Positions 52,735 through 61,782 are shown, counted from the first letter of the stretch. The stretch: 64,000 nt of DNA from Agromyces sp. NDB4Y10 (GCF_001620055.1 NZ_LQGY01000035.1:1-64000); one strand, 5' to 3'. The notes: generated from the letters alone by a model not told the origin. Numbers and translations: made by a program.

Positions 52735-54054
52735 TCACGGGGAGACGGTGCCGAGCACCTCGTCGTAGATGGCCGCCGCCTGGGCGACCTCGTCGGCGGT
52801 GACCACGCAGGGCGGCACCACGTGGATGCGGTTGTCGGCGATGAACGGCAGCAGGCCGCGTTCGACGAGCGCGCCCTTGATGCGGCCCATCTCGGCGGCC
52901 GGCAGCGGTTCGCGCGTCTCGGGGTCGGCGACGAGCTCCATCGCCCAGAACACGCCCTCCCCGCGCACCTCGCCGATGACGCGGTGCTTCTCGGCGAGCT
53001 CCGATAGGGCGGGCGCGATCGCCTCCGCGCCGACCTCGCGCGCATGGTCGACGATGCCCTCGGATTCCATGGCATCGATCGAGCCGACGATCGAGGCCAT
53101 CGCGAGCGGGTGGCCCGAGTAGGTGAGCCCGCCCGGGAAGACGCGCTCGTCGAAGTCGGCGGCGATCTCGTCGGAGATGATGACGCCGCCCACGGGCACG
53201 TAGCCTGAGTTCACGCCCTTGGCGAAGGTGATGAGGTCGGGCGTCACGTCGTAGCCGTCGAACGCGAACCAGCGTCCGGTACGGCCGAAGCCCGCCATCA
53301 CCTCGTCGACGATGAGCACGATGCCGTGCCGGTCGCAGAGCTCCCGGACGCCTGCGAGGTAGCCGGGCGGCGGGATGAGCACGCCAGCCGTGCCCGGGAC
53401 GGTCTCGACGAGGATCGCCGCGATCGACGCCGGGCCCTCGGCCTCGACGACGCGCCGCAGGTGGTGCAGCGCGCGCTCCGACTCCTCCTCGGGCGTCGTC
53501 GCCCAGAACTCGGAGCGGTACAGGTACGGCCCGAAGAAGTGCACGTGGCCGCGCGCGAAGCGGTTGGGCACGCGGCGCCAGTCGCCGGTCGCGACGATCG
53601 CCGCGCCCGTGTTGCCGTGGTACGAGCGGTACGTCGACAGGACCGTGTCGCGACCGGTGTGCAGGCGCGCCATCCGGATCGCGTTCTCGTTGGCGTCGGC
53701 GCCGCCGTTGGTGAAGAAGACCTTGGAGTGCCGTTCGGGGGCGCGGGCGACGATGCGCTTGGCCGCCTCGCCGCGCGCGAGGTTCACGGCCGACGGGGCG
53801 ACCGTGGCGAGCAGGCCCGCCTGCTCGGTGATGGCCTGCACCACCGCCGGATGCTGGTGGCCGATGTTGACGTTCACGAGCTGGCTCGAGAAGTCGAGGT
53901 ACTCCTTGCCCGCGTGGTCCCACACGGTCGTGCCGCGTCCGCTCGCGATGACCAGCTGAGGCGGGCTGCCCTGCGCCGACCACGAGTGGAACACGTGCTC
54001 GGCGTCGAGTTCGCGTGCGAGCTGGTCGAGCCCTTCGGTGAGGTTGTCGGTCAT
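52735..54054 (-). CDS. class III aminotransferase (beta-alanine/omega-amino acid type)
   Basis: A 439-residue PLP enzyme. Fold-type I features: FFTNGGADANENAIRMAR, YRSYHGNTGAAIVATGD, the Asp of IVDEVMAGFGRTG that contacts the PLP ring, and the Schiff-base Lys279 in TFAKGVNSGYVPVGG. It is related to omega-amino acid:pyruvate and beta-alanine transaminases. Located between the transporter and the semialdehyde dehydrogenase, it would convert beta-alanine to malonate semialdehyde. Downstream of the ABC genes there is a palindromic repeat, so this gene may depend partly on its own promoter. GAAAGGCAGCGACGCC precedes the ATG. Confidence 0.9.
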   Translation of the reverse strand: MTDNLTEGLDQLARELDAEHVFHSWSAQGSPPQLVIASGRGTTVWDHAGKEYLDFSSQLVNVNIGHQHPAVVQAITEQAGLLATVAPSAVNLARGEAAKRIVARAPERHSKVFFTNGGADANENAIRMARLHTGRDTVLSTYRSYHGNTGAAIVATGDWRRVPNRFARGHVHFFGPYLYRSEFWATTPEEESERALHHLRRVVEAEGPASIAAILVETVPGTAGVLIPPPGYLAGVRELCDRHGIVLIVDEVMAGFGRTGRWFAFDGYDVTPDLITFAKGVNSGYVPVGGVIISDEIAADFDERVFPGGLTYSGHPLAMASIVGSIDAMESEGIVDHAREVGAEAIAPALSELAEKHRVIGEVRGEGVFWAMELVADPETREPLPAAEMGRIKGALVERGLLPFIADNRIHVVPPCVVTADEVAQAAAIYDEVLGTVSP

Positions 54055-54085
54055 GGCGTCGCTGCCTTTCGTGCGGTTCGGGTTC

Positions 54086-54175
54086 CGGTGGTCGAGTAGC
54101 GCCCGGCGGAGCCGGACGCGTACCGAGATCGCTGCACGGGTCTCGATACGGCGCTGCGCGCCCACTCGACCACCG
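54086..54175. repeat. palindromic intergenic repeat, copy 1
   Basis: Perfect 12-bp terminal inverted repeats (CGGTGGTCGAGT and its complement) enclose a second inner pair, GTACCGAGA/TCTCGATAC with one mismatch. It lies between the aminotransferase start and the stop of the substrate-binding protein gene, and closely resembles the element at 60596. Confidence 0.8.
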
Positions 54176-54182
54176 GGTGGTG

Positions 54183-55343
54183 CTAGTTGCCGCCCTCGTT
54201 GAGGGTGACCTCGATGGGTTCGAAGGACTCGCCGGTCGTGTCGACCTCGTCGCCGAGCTCCTCGATGGCCCGTTCGATGTACTCGTTGGTCCACGCCGAG
54301 GCGGGCGGCTCCTCCGTGATCGGGCTCGCACCGGACTCGTTGACCGCCGACAGGGCGCCCTCGACCGTGCGGTTCCAGGCCTCCTCGTCGATCACGCCGA
54401 TGCCGTTCTCGGCGGGCCAGATGAGCTTGTTGGTCTCGTTGACCATCCACAGCTCGTGGCTCGGGCCCCAGCCGGAGCCGGCCGCGATCGTGATCTCCGA
54501 CGCCTCCTCGGGATTGTCGCGCGCGAAGGCCCAGCCCTTGATGACCGCCTTGAGGAAGGCGACCGTGGTCTCCTGGTACTCCTCGTCGCTCTCGAGGCGC
54601 TCGGTGTCGGCCCAGATCGCGTCCTGCAGCATGGCGCCCACGGTGTCCTCGTAGCTGATGACGTTGAAGTCCTCGGGCGTGTACAGCTCACCCGTGTCGG
54701 GGTCCACCGTCTCGAGCAGCTGCGCGTACTCGTTGTAGGTCATGGCCTGGGCCGCGTCGATGTCGCCCTGCAGGAACGCGTTCATGTTGAAGTCCTGCGT
54801 GATGATCTCGACGGTCGACGAGTCGAGGCCCTCCGCGGCCATGGCCGCGAAGATCTCCCACTCGTTGCCGAAGCCCCACGAGCCGATCTTCTTGCCCTCG
54901 AAGTCCGCCACCGACGAGATGTCGGAGTCGGCCCACGACACCTGCAGGGTGCCCGAGCGCTGGAAGATCTGCGCGATGTTGGTGAGGTTGGCGCCCTGCT
55001 CGATCGAGCCGAGCACCTTCGGCACCCACGCGATCGCGTAGTCGACGTCGCCGTTGGCGAGCGCGTCCTGCGGCACGATGTCGCCACCGGACGGGATGAT
55101 CTCGACCTCGAGGCCCTCCTCCTCGAAGTAGCCGTTCTCGACGGCCGCGAAGTAGCCGGCGAACTGGCCCTGCGGCAGCCACTGGAGCTGGAGCTTGACG
55201 GGCGTGAGGTCGCCCTCGCCCCCGCCCGTGGCGCCGTTGCCGCCGCCGTCGCCCGAGTCGCCGCCCGCGCAGGCGGAGAGGAGCAGTGCCGCCGAGACGG
55301 CGAACGCTCCGGCCGCGAGTCCGCGGCGTGTGCTGTGCTTCAT
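54183..55343 (-). CDS. NMT1/THI5-like ABC substrate-binding lipoprotein
   Basis: A 386-residue extracytoplasmic binding protein. The signal peptide ends in a lipobox, LLLSAC, and a Gly/Asp linker follows. The binding domain opens LQLQWLPQGQFAGYFAA and continues with IIPSGGDIVPQDALANGDVD and GKKIGSWGFGNEWEIFAA, the pattern of hydroxymethylpyrimidine/riboflavin-type (ThiY) proteins. In this gene cluster the ligand is more likely a pyrimidine, hydantoin or related ring than a thiamine precursor. I see no TPP riboswitch upstream. The 142 bases to the permease stop contain a GT-rich run (CTGGTGGTGATGGTGGT) and nothing else that I recognise. Confidence 0.88.
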   Translation of the reverse strand: MKHSTRRGLAAGAFAVSAALLLSACAGGDSGDGGGNGATGGGEGDLTPVKLQLQWLPQGQFAGYFAAVENGYFEEEGLEVEIIPSGGDIVPQDALANGDVDYAIAWVPKVLGSIEQGANLTNIAQIFQRSGTLQVSWADSDISSVADFEGKKIGSWGFGNEWEIFAAMAAEGLDSSTVEIITQDFNMNAFLQGDIDAAQAMTYNEYAQLLETVDPDTGELYTPEDFNVISYEDTVGAMLQDAIWADTERLESDEEYQETTVAFLKAVIKGWAFARDNPEEASEITIAAGSGWGPSHELWMVNETNKLIWPAENGIGVIDEEAWNRTVEGALSAVNESGASPITEEPPASAWTNEYIERAIEELGDEVDTTGESFEPIEVTLNEGGN

Positions 55344-55485
55344 GTCGGTCCTTCCTGGTTCCCGGTGCGTGCGATGGTGCTGGTGGTGATGGTGGTGCCA
55401 TCCCCTGCAGGGCAGGGACGCCTGCGCCTGACCGCGTGGTGGGCGGTGCGGGCGAGCGGATGCCGCGGGGCCGGCGCCGGGCGCG

Positions 55486-56298
55486 TCATCGCGCACCTCC
55501 GCCTGGGCCGCGGCGCAGCACGAGCCGTTCGAGGGCCAGCGTCGCGAGGTAGAAGACGAGGCCGAGCACGATCGAGGCGAGCACGTACGCCCACGCGCGC
55601 GCATAGGCGCTGGATGCCGCCGAGGTCGAGATCAGCGATCCCAGGCCGCCGCGCGGGCCGCCGAAGTACTCGGCGACGAGGGCCGAGATGACGGCGAGCG
55701 ACGAGGCGATGCGGATGCCGGTGAGCACGAACGGCACCGCGGTCGGCAGCGTCAGCACGCGCATCACCTGCTGCGAGTTCGCGGCGTACGCCTTCATGAG
55801 GTCGCGGTGCACGGGCTGGGTCTGCCGGAATCCGCGCAGGGTGTTGATGAACACCGGCACGAACGAGGCGAGCGCGGCGATGGCCTGCCGGCCGAACTGG
55901 CTGTCCGCGCCGAACATCGAGTTCAGCACGGGCGCGAGGGCCACGATCGGCACCACGGCGAGCGCCGCGACGATCGGGGCGCTCATCCGGTCGACGACCT
56001 TCCAGCGCGCGGCGAGCGAGGCGAGGAGGATGCCGAGCAGGGAGCCGACGATGAGTCCGAGCAGGGCGTTGGTCCCGGTGATGAGGGTCGCGGCGAGGAT
56101 CGACGGGAAGAACGCGACGAACTGCTCGATGATCGACGCCGGGCTCGGCAGCAGGTAGTCGGAGACGCCGACGACGCTGACGAGGAACTGCCAGGCGCCG
56201 AGCACGATGAGCCCGACCGCGATGGGCGCGACGACGCGCAGCGTCGCCTCGGTGCGGGGGCTCATGCGGGTCGGTCGCCCGGCGGTCGTCGCGCTCAT
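55486..56298 (-). CDS. ABC transporter permease (SsuC/TauC-like), first
   Basis: A 270-residue inner-membrane permease with six helices. The EAA loop region reads AYAANSQQVMRVLTLPTAVPFVLTGIR (given by its ends), in a BPD_transp_1 domain typical of nitrate/taurine/HMP transporters. The ATG overlaps the ATPase stop by one base (TGATG). A large part of the N-terminal half (VVPIVALAPVLNSMFG) is the usual family motif. Forms a heterodimeric channel with the other permease of the operon. Confidence 0.9.
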   Translation of the reverse strand: MSATTAGRPTRMSPRTEATLRVVAPIAVGLIVLGAWQFLVSVVGVSDYLLPSPASIIEQFVAFFPSILAATLITGTNALLGLIVGSLLGILLASLAARWKVVDRMSAPIVAALAVVPIVALAPVLNSMFGADSQFGRQAIAALASFVPVFINTLRGFRQTQPVHRDLMKAYAANSQQVMRVLTLPTAVPFVLTGIRIASSLAVISALVAEYFGGPRGGLGSLISTSAASSAYARAWAYVLASIVLGLVFYLATLALERLVLRRGPGGGAR

Positions 56299-57146
56299 CA
56301 GCGGGTCTCCACCCCACGCGGGCCGGATGACACGGGCGAGCCGCCGTGCAGCGCCTCGCGCACCGCGGTGACCATGTCGAAGAACGCGCGCTCCTCGCGG
56401 AGCTCCTCGGTGCGCGCGGCCCGCTCGGCCTCCGCGCCGAGCCGCATGGGCACGACCTGCTGGATGCGACCGGGCCGCGGCGACATGACGACGACCCGGT
56501 CGGAGAGGAACACGGCCTCGGGGATCGAGTGGGTGACGAACACGACGGCGGCGCCCGTCTCGGCGGAGATGCGCACGAGCTCGGTCTGCATCTTCTCGCG
56601 GGTCATCTCGTCGAGCGCGCCGAACGGCTCGTCCATGAGCAGGAGGCGCGGCTGCTCGGCGAGCGCGCGGGCGATCGCGACGCGCTGCTGCATGCCGCCG
56701 GAGAGCTGGTCGGGGTACCGGTCGGCGAAGTCCGACAGGCCGACCATGTCGAGCAGGTGCTCGACGCGGCTGCGTCGTTCCGCGGAGCCGACGCCGTGCA
56801 ACTCGAGCGGCAGGGCGACGTTGGCCGCGACGGTGCGCCACGGCAGCAGGCCCGCCTGCTGGAACGCGATGCCGTAGTCCTGGTCGAGCCGGGCCTGGCG
56901 GGCGGTCTTGCCGAAGACGGTGAGCGTGCCGCCGGTGGGCTCGTCGAGGTCGGCGATGAGGCGCATGAGGGTGGACTTGCCGCATCCGCTCGGCCCGATG
57001 AGCGAGATGAACTCGCCCGGCGCGATGACGAGGTCGATGGCGTCGAGGGCGTGCACCTGGCCGGTGCGGGTCTCGAACACCTTGTCGACGCCGCGCACTT
57101 CGACGGCGGCCGTCGAGTCGGGCGTGGTGGGGGTGGCCTCCGTCAT
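56298..57146 (-). CDS. ABC transporter ATP-binding protein (SsuB/TauB-like)
   Basis: A 282-residue ATPase: Walker A GPSGCGKST near residue 48, Q-loop FQQAGLLPW, signature LSGGMQQRVAIARAL, Walker B LLLMDEPFGALDEMTREKM and switch His in VTHSIPEAVFLSDR. This set is characteristic of the nitrate/sulfonate/pyrimidine importer ATPases. The start overlaps the upstream permease stop (ATGA). Powers uptake for the catabolic cluster. Confidence 0.95.
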   Translation of the reverse strand: MTEATPTTPDSTAAVEVRGVDKVFETRTGQVHALDAIDLVIAPGEFISLIGPSGCGKSTLMRLIADLDEPTGGTLTVFGKTARQARLDQDYGIAFQQAGLLPWRTVAANVALPLELHGVGSAERRSRVEHLLDMVGLSDFADRYPDQLSGGMQQRVAIARALAEQPRLLLMDEPFGALDEMTREKMQTELVRISAETGAAVVFVTHSIPEAVFLSDRVVVMSPRPGRIQQVVPMRLGAEAERAARTEELREERAFFDMVTAVREALHGGSPVSSGPRGVETR

Positions 57147-58120
57147 GCGGACTCCTCGGATCGTCGGTAGTTCTTCAGGATGGCGCCGAGCAGGGCGACC
57201 GAGCCCGCGGCGACGAGGCCGAGCACGATCGCGCCGAAGATCGGGCCCCACGCCTTGGCGGGGTCGCCGGAGGCCTGCCCGGCGAACTGGATGAGGATGC
57301 GGCCGATGCCGCCCTGCAGGCCCGTCGACACCTCGGCGACGACCGCGCCGATGACGGCGTTCGCCGCGCCGAGCCGGAGTGCCGGGAGCAGGTACGGCAC
57401 GGCCGCGGGGAACCGGAGCTTGACGAGGGTCTGCCAGTAGCCGGCGGCGTAGGTCTGCATGAGCTCGGTGTGGATGCGGTCGGGCGACTGCAGGCCCTTC
57501 AGCGCGCCGACCGCGATCGGGAAGAACGCGAGGTAGCTGGCGATGAGCGCGACCGACATCCAGTCCTGCCACTCGAACGCGCCGATCTCGACGCGCGACC
57601 CCCAGCTCTTCACGACCGGCGCGAACGCGATGAGCGGCACGGTCTGGCTGAGCACGATCCAGGGCAGCAGGCCCCACTCGGCGATCCGCCACCGCTGCAT
57701 GACGAGCGCGAGCCCGATGCCGACCACAACGCCCACGAGCCACCCGGCGGCGGCGATGCCGAGCGTGGTGAGCGCCGCGAGCAGCACGACGAGCCACAGC
57801 GGCTGCGCCGACGGCGAGCGCGTCACGGGCTCGGCGAGGCGGGCGATCATGTCCCAGACGTGGGGCATGGCGAGGTCGGTCGAGCGCGGCAGCACCCTGG
57901 TGCCCGCGATCACGACGCCGTCCGCCGGGGCGAGGAACTTGTAGCCCTCCCAGAGCAGGGCGAGGGCGAGGATGCCGACGAGGCCCCAGGCCCACGCGGC
58001 GGCGGTCCGGCCGGCGCGACGCGAGCGTCCGACGCGCCCGGCGCGCCCGGCCGAGCGGATGCCGCCGGGCACGCCTCCCGGGACGGCGTCCGCCGTCTCG
58101 CGCTCGCGCAGGTCGGTCAT
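57143..58120 (-). CDS. ABC transporter permease (SsuC/TauC-like), second
   Basis: A 325-residue permease. About 40 N-terminal residues are Arg/Gly-rich and cytoplasmic (RSAGRAGRVGRSRRAGR), then come six helices with WIVLSQTVPLIAFAPVVKSW and the EAA loop AAGYWQTLVKLRFPAAVPYLLPALR (partly). The ATG overlaps the stop of the LLM oxidoreductase gene (ATGA), so the transporter and the oxidoreductase are translated together, which ties the enzyme to the transported substrate. Confidence 0.9.
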   Translation of the reverse strand: MTDLRERETADAVPGGVPGGIRSAGRAGRVGRSRRAGRTAAAWAWGLVGILALALLWEGYKFLAPADGVVIAGTRVLPRSTDLAMPHVWDMIARLAEPVTRSPSAQPLWLVVLLAALTTLGIAAAGWLVGVVVGIGLALVMQRWRIAEWGLLPWIVLSQTVPLIAFAPVVKSWGSRVEIGAFEWQDWMSVALIASYLAFFPIAVGALKGLQSPDRIHTELMQTYAAGYWQTLVKLRFPAAVPYLLPALRLGAANAVIGAVVAEVSTGLQGGIGRILIQFAGQASGDPAKAWGPIFGAIVLGLVAAGSVALLGAILKNYRRSEESA

Positions 58121-59133
58121 GACTTCGCCGCGACGTGCTCGGAGAGCGCCGGGATCACGGTCTCGCCGTAGACCCGCAGCGTCTCCTCCTTGTTGTCGTG
58201 CTGGAGGTACCCGGCGAACTGGTCGACGCCCAGTTCGGCGAGGGCCTTCAGCTTCTGGATGTGCTGGTCGGCCGACCCGAGCACGCAGAACCGCTCGACG
58301 ATCTCGTCGGGCACGAAGTCGACGTGGTCGTTCTCGGCCTTGCCGTGCGTGTTGTAGTCGTACCCCTCCCGCCCGCGGATGTAGTCGGTGAGCGCGTCGG
58401 GCACCGTGCCGTGCGCCCCGTACTTCGCGACGATGTCGGCGACGTGGTTGCCCACCATCCCGCCGAACCACCGGCACTGGTCGCGCATGTGCCCCCAGTC
58501 GTCGCCGATGTACATCGGCGCGGCGACGCAGATCTTCACCGACATCGGGTCCCGCCCGACCTTCTCCGCGGCATCCCGGACGGTCTTGATCATCCACGCC
58601 GCGATGTCGAGGTCGGCCAGCTGCAGGATGAACCCGTCGCCGACCTCGCCCGCGACCCGCAGCGCCATCGGCCCGTAGGCGGCCACCCACACCTCGAGCT
58701 CGGAGCCCCTGCTCCACGGGAACCGGATGGTGGAGCCGTGGTACTCGACCGGCCGGGAGTTGCCGAGCTCGCGGATCACGTGGATCGACTCCCGCAGCTC
58801 CGTCATCGTCGTCGGCTTGCCGTTGGTCACGCGCACCGCCGAGTCGCCCCGGCCGATGCCGCAGACCGTGCGGTTGCCGAACATCTCGTTGAGGGTCGCG
58901 AAGACGGATGCCGTGACCGTCCAGTCGCGCGTCGCCGGGTTCGTCACGAACGGGCCGACCTTGATGCGCTGGGTCTGCGCGAGGATCTGGCTGTAGATGA
59001 CGTAGGGCTCCTGCCAGAGGATGTGCGAGTCGAACGTCCACACGTGGCTGAAGCCGTGCACCTCGGCGAGCTTCGCGAGCTGGATCGTGCGCGATGCCGG
59101 GGGGTTGGTCTGCAGGACCGCTCCGAATTCCAT
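58117..59133 (-). CDS. LLM-class F420/flavin-dependent oxidoreductase
   Basis: A 338-residue luciferase-like (bacterial luciferase/F420-dependent) TIM-barrel enzyme. MEFGAVLQTNPPASRTIQLA, FSHVWTFDSHILWQEPY, IKVGPFVTNPATRDWTV and CGIGRGDSAVRVTNGKP are the cofactor-side features. It looks like the TIGR03842-type predicted F420-dependent group. It lies between the hydantoinase and transporter genes and is coupled to both by overlaps or a nine-base gap. Possible roles: reduction of the pyrimidine ring in place of dihydropyrimidine dehydrogenase, or an oxygenase-like step as in RutA. The sequence alone cannot decide between F420 and FMN. Confidence 0.85.
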   Translation of the reverse strand: MEFGAVLQTNPPASRTIQLAKLAEVHGFSHVWTFDSHILWQEPYVIYSQILAQTQRIKVGPFVTNPATRDWTVTASVFATLNEMFGNRTVCGIGRGDSAVRVTNGKPTTMTELRESIHVIRELGNSRPVEYHGSTIRFPWSRGSELEVWVAAYGPMALRVAGEVGDGFILQLADLDIAAWMIKTVRDAAEKVGRDPMSVKICVAAPMYIGDDWGHMRDQCRWFGGMVGNHVADIVAKYGAHGTVPDALTDYIRGREGYDYNTHGKAENDHVDFVPDEIVERFCVLGSADQHIQKLKALAELGVDQFAGYLQHDNKEETLRVYGETVIPALSEHVAAKS

Positions 59134-59142
59134 CCGTGCTCC

Positions 59143-60579
59143 TTAGATGAGGTACTGGCTGAGGCCGCGCTTGAGGAAGCGCCCGTCGCCCTTGGCGCCG
59201 ACGTACGTGTCGTCCTCGACGACGACCTTGCCGCGGCTCATGACCGTGTCGACCTTGCCGTCGATCTCGTAGCCCTCCCATGCGGAGTAGTCCATGTTCA
59301 TGTGGTGGGTCTTCTCGAAGCCGATCGACGTGTGGCCGTTCGGGTCGTACACGACGATGTCGGCGTCGGCGCCGGGCTGGATGACGCCCTTCGTGCCGTA
59401 CAGCCCGAACATGCGCGCCGGGGTCGTGCTCGTGAGCTCCACCCAGCGCTCGAGCGTGATCTCGCCCGTGACGACGCCCTGGTACATGAGGTCCATGCGG
59501 TGCTCGATCGAGCCGATGCCGTTGGGGATCTTGCGGAAGTCGCCCAGGCCGAGCTCCTTCTGGTCCTTCATGCAGAACGGGCAGTGGTCGGTCGAGACCA
59601 TCTGCAGGTCGTTCGTGCGCAGCGCCTGCCACATCGAGTCCTGGTGGCCCTCGGCGCGGCTGCGGAGCGGCGTCGAGCACACCCACTTCGCGCCCTCGAA
59701 CGCGCCCCACTCGTCGCTCTTCGCGCCGAGCTGGTCCTCCAGCGACAGGTAGAGGTACTGCGGGCAGGTCTCGCCGTAGACGTTCTGGCCGCGGTCGCGC
59801 GCCCAGGCCAGCTGCTCGACCGCCTGCTTCGCCGACACGTGCACCACGTAGAGCGGTGCGCCCGTCAGCTTCGCGAGCATGATCGCGCGGTGGGTCGCCT
59901 CCTCCTCCATCTCCCACGCTCGGGCGATGCCGTGGTAGTACGGGTCGGTCTTGCCCTGGTCGATGAGCTGCTGGGCGAGCACGTCGATCGCGGGCCCGTT
60001 CTCGGCGTGCATCATCGTCAGCAGCCCCGTGTCGCGCGACACCTGCATCGCCCGGAGGATCTGCGCGTCATCCGAGTAGAAGACGCCGGGGTAGGCCATG
60101 AACATCTTGAAGCTCGTGATGCCCTCGTCCGGCAGCTTCCGCATGGCCGCGAGCGACGCCTCGTTCACGTCGCCGACGATCTGGTGGAACCCGTAGTCGA
60201 TCGCGCAGTTGCCGCCGGCCTTCTCGTGCCAGGCGGCGAGGCCGTCCTCGATGCGCTGGCCGTAGGTCTGCACCGCGAAGTCGATGATCGAGGTGGTGCC
60301 GCCGTGCGCGGCGGCCCGCGTGCCCGATTCGAAGGTGTCGGATGCCTCGGTGCCGCCGAACGGCAGTTGCATGTGCGTGTGCGCGTCGATGCCGCCGGGG
60401 ATCACGTACTTGCCGGTGGCGTCGATGACCCGGTCGACGGATGCCGCGACATCCGTGCCCATGAGCTCGCTGCCGGGCTGCAGCACGGCGACGATGCGCT
60501 CGCCGTCGACGAGCACGTCGGCCTCGACGCGCCCGGTCGCGCTCACCACGGTGCCGCCGGAGATGAGGGTGGTCGTCAT
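59143..60579 (-). CDS. hydA: dihydropyrimidinase (D-hydantoinase)
   Basis: Opens the ring of dihydrouracil, dihydrothymine or hydantoins to N-carbamoyl-beta-amino acids. The 478-residue cyclic amidohydrolase has a complete binuclear site: His67 and His69 (DAHTHMQLPFGG), carboxylated Lys158 (TSFKMFMAYPG), His191 (MHAENG), His247 (VHVSAKQ) and Asp331 (STDHCPFC). The YRQ-type substrate loop residue Tyr is in FYSDD. GGAGAAGCA precedes the ATG. Second gene of the leftward cluster, separated from the amidase gene by 113 bases that hold a palindromic repeat. Confidence 0.96.
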   Translation of the reverse strand: MTTTLISGGTVVSATGRVEADVLVDGERIVAVLQPGSELMGTDVAASVDRVIDATGKYVIPGGIDAHTHMQLPFGGTEASDTFESGTRAAAHGGTTSIIDFAVQTYGQRIEDGLAAWHEKAGGNCAIDYGFHQIVGDVNEASLAAMRKLPDEGITSFKMFMAYPGVFYSDDAQILRAMQVSRDTGLLTMMHAENGPAIDVLAQQLIDQGKTDPYYHGIARAWEMEEEATHRAIMLAKLTGAPLYVVHVSAKQAVEQLAWARDRGQNVYGETCPQYLYLSLEDQLGAKSDEWGAFEGAKWVCSTPLRSRAEGHQDSMWQALRTNDLQMVSTDHCPFCMKDQKELGLGDFRKIPNGIGSIEHRMDLMYQGVVTGEITLERWVELTSTTPARMFGLYGTKGVIQPGADADIVVYDPNGHTSIGFEKTHHMNMDYSAWEGYEIDGKVDTVMSRGKVVVEDDTYVGAKGDGRFLKRGLSQYLI

Positions 60580-60595
60580 TGCTTCTCCTTGTTCC

Positions 60596-60681
60596 CGGTG
60601 GTCGAGTAGGCCGCCTGCGGCCGTATCGAGACCCGGTGACGCGATCTCGGTACGCTCGCTTCGCTCGCTACTCGATCACCG
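60596..60681. repeat. palindromic intergenic repeat, copy 2
   Basis: CGGTGGTCGAGTAG (60596-60609) and CTACTCGATCACCG (60668-60681) pair with one mismatch. An inner pair, GTATCGAGA at 60623 and TCTCGGTAC at 60645, repeats the architecture of copy 1. A GCTCGCTTCGCTCGC segment lies near its right end. It separates the amidase and hydantoinase genes. Confidence 0.8.
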
Positions 60682-60692
60682 ACTCGGTCGGG

Positions 60693-61541
60693 TTACGGCT
60701 TCGGGATGGCCTCGTAGGAGTCGGGGCGGCGGTCGCGGTAGAACTGCCACGTGTTGCGCACCTCGCGGATGAGGTCGAGGTCGAGGTCGCGGATGACGAC
60801 CTCCTCGTGCTCCTCGGAGCCGTAGTCGCCGACGAGGTTGCCGCGCGGGTCGACGAACTGGCTCTTGCCGTAGAACGTCACCGCGAGGTCGCCGTACTCG
60901 TTGTCCTCCTTGCCGACGCGGTTGGGTGCGGCGACGAAGTAGCCGTTGGCGGCCGCGGCGGCGGGCTGCTCGATCTCCCAGAGGCGGTTGGAGAGCGCGG
61001 GCTTGGTGGCGTTGGGGTTGAAGACGATCTGCGCGCCGTTCAGGCCCAGCTCGCGCCATCCCTCGGGGAAGTGCCGGTCGTAGCAGATGTAGACGCCCAC
61101 GGGGCCGACGGCGGTGTTGAACACCGGGTAGCCGAGGTTGCCGGGGCGGAAGTAGAACTTCTCCCAGAACTTCTCGAGGTTCGGGATGTGGTGCTTGCGG
61201 TACTTGCCGAGGATCTCGCCGTCGGCGTCGACGACCACCGCGGTGTTGTAGTACACGCCGGGCTGCTCCTCCTCGTAGATGGGGAGGATCATGACCATGC
61301 CGAGCTCCTTGGCGAGCTTCGCGAAGCGCTGCACGATCGGCCCGTCGGCCGGCTCGGCGTAGTCGTAGTACTTCACGTCTTCCGTGATGCCGAAGTACGG
61401 ACCGTAGAACAGCTCCTGGAAGCAGATCACCTGGGCGCCCTGCTCCTTGGCCTGCCGGGCGAACTGCTCGTGCTTGTCGAGCATCGACTCCTTGTCGCCC
61501 GTCCAGGTCGTCTGGGTGATGGCCGCTCGAACGATCGTCAT
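60693..61541 (-). CDS. beta-ureidopropionase-like carbon-nitrogen hydrolase (nitrilase family)
   Basis: A 282-residue nitrilase-superfamily amidase with the full Glu43-Lys116-Cys153 triad (ICFQELF, KYRKHHIPN, GVYICYDRHFPEGW). It has the N-carbamoyl-beta-alanine/N-carbamyl-putrescine amidase pattern EKFYFRPGNLGYPVF. Next to a dihydropyrimidinase its substrate should be N-carbamoyl-beta-alanine, giving beta-alanine, CO2 and ammonia. N-carbamoyl-D-amino acid amidase is the alternative if hydantoins are the real substrate. GGAGGCAAC precedes the ATG. It is the first gene of the cluster, divergent from the MocR gene over 241 bases. Confidence 0.93.
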   Translation of the reverse strand: MTIVRAAITQTTWTGDKESMLDKHEQFARQAKEQGAQVICFQELFYGPYFGITEDVKYYDYAEPADGPIVQRFAKLAKELGMVMILPIYEEEQPGVYYNTAVVVDADGEILGKYRKHHIPNLEKFWEKFYFRPGNLGYPVFNTAVGPVGVYICYDRHFPEGWRELGLNGAQIVFNPNATKPALSNRLWEIEQPAAAAANGYFVAAPNRVGKEDNEYGDLAVTFYGKSQFVDPRGNLVGDYGSEEHEEVVIRDLDLDLIREVRNTWQFYRDRRPDSYEAIPKP

Positions 61542-61727
61542 GTTGCCTCCTGAGTCGGTCGGCGCCGTTGCCGCCCGCTGGACAGGCCGTGGGACTAGTG
61601 CCTGCCTTGCGTGCCGCGACGCCGAGCAATGGTGCCGAGGACCGTCGTCGGCTGCGGGCCGGCGACGGGTGCCGAACGGGGCTTGCGACCCGTTCTGTTA
61701 TTCTTCGGCGTGAACATTTCCCTTGTG

Positions 61728-61755
61728 TTTCAGTCTGTGACGCGGTGGTTAAACA
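61728..61755 (+). promoter_or_regulatory. possible promoter/operator region of the MocR gene
   Basis: TTTCAG and TAAACA are separated by 16 bases, 27 bases before the ATG. The surrounding 61690-61760 is markedly AT-richer than its neighbours, with TGTTT...AAACA and TGAACA...TGTTTCA partial repeats, and is the likely control point for both divergent transcripts. Confidence 0.35.
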
Positions 61756-61782
61756 TCCTGTCCCCTGCTGCGTGAGGAGGCA

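Noticed and set aside
51138-52802. 554-codon plus-strand frame opposite the semialdehyde dehydrogenase
   Set aside because: Shadow of a complete aldehyde dehydrogenase gene with intact catalytic cysteine.
54176-55485. Possible TPP riboswitch near the THI5-like binding protein gene
   Set aside because: No CTGAGA or ACCTGA-type core elements upstream; the gap holds only a GT-rich run.
58117-60579. Rut-type oxidative uracil pathway
   Set aside because: Only the LLM enzyme is reminiscent of RutA; no RutB-G genes are present and the hydantoinase fits the reductive route better.
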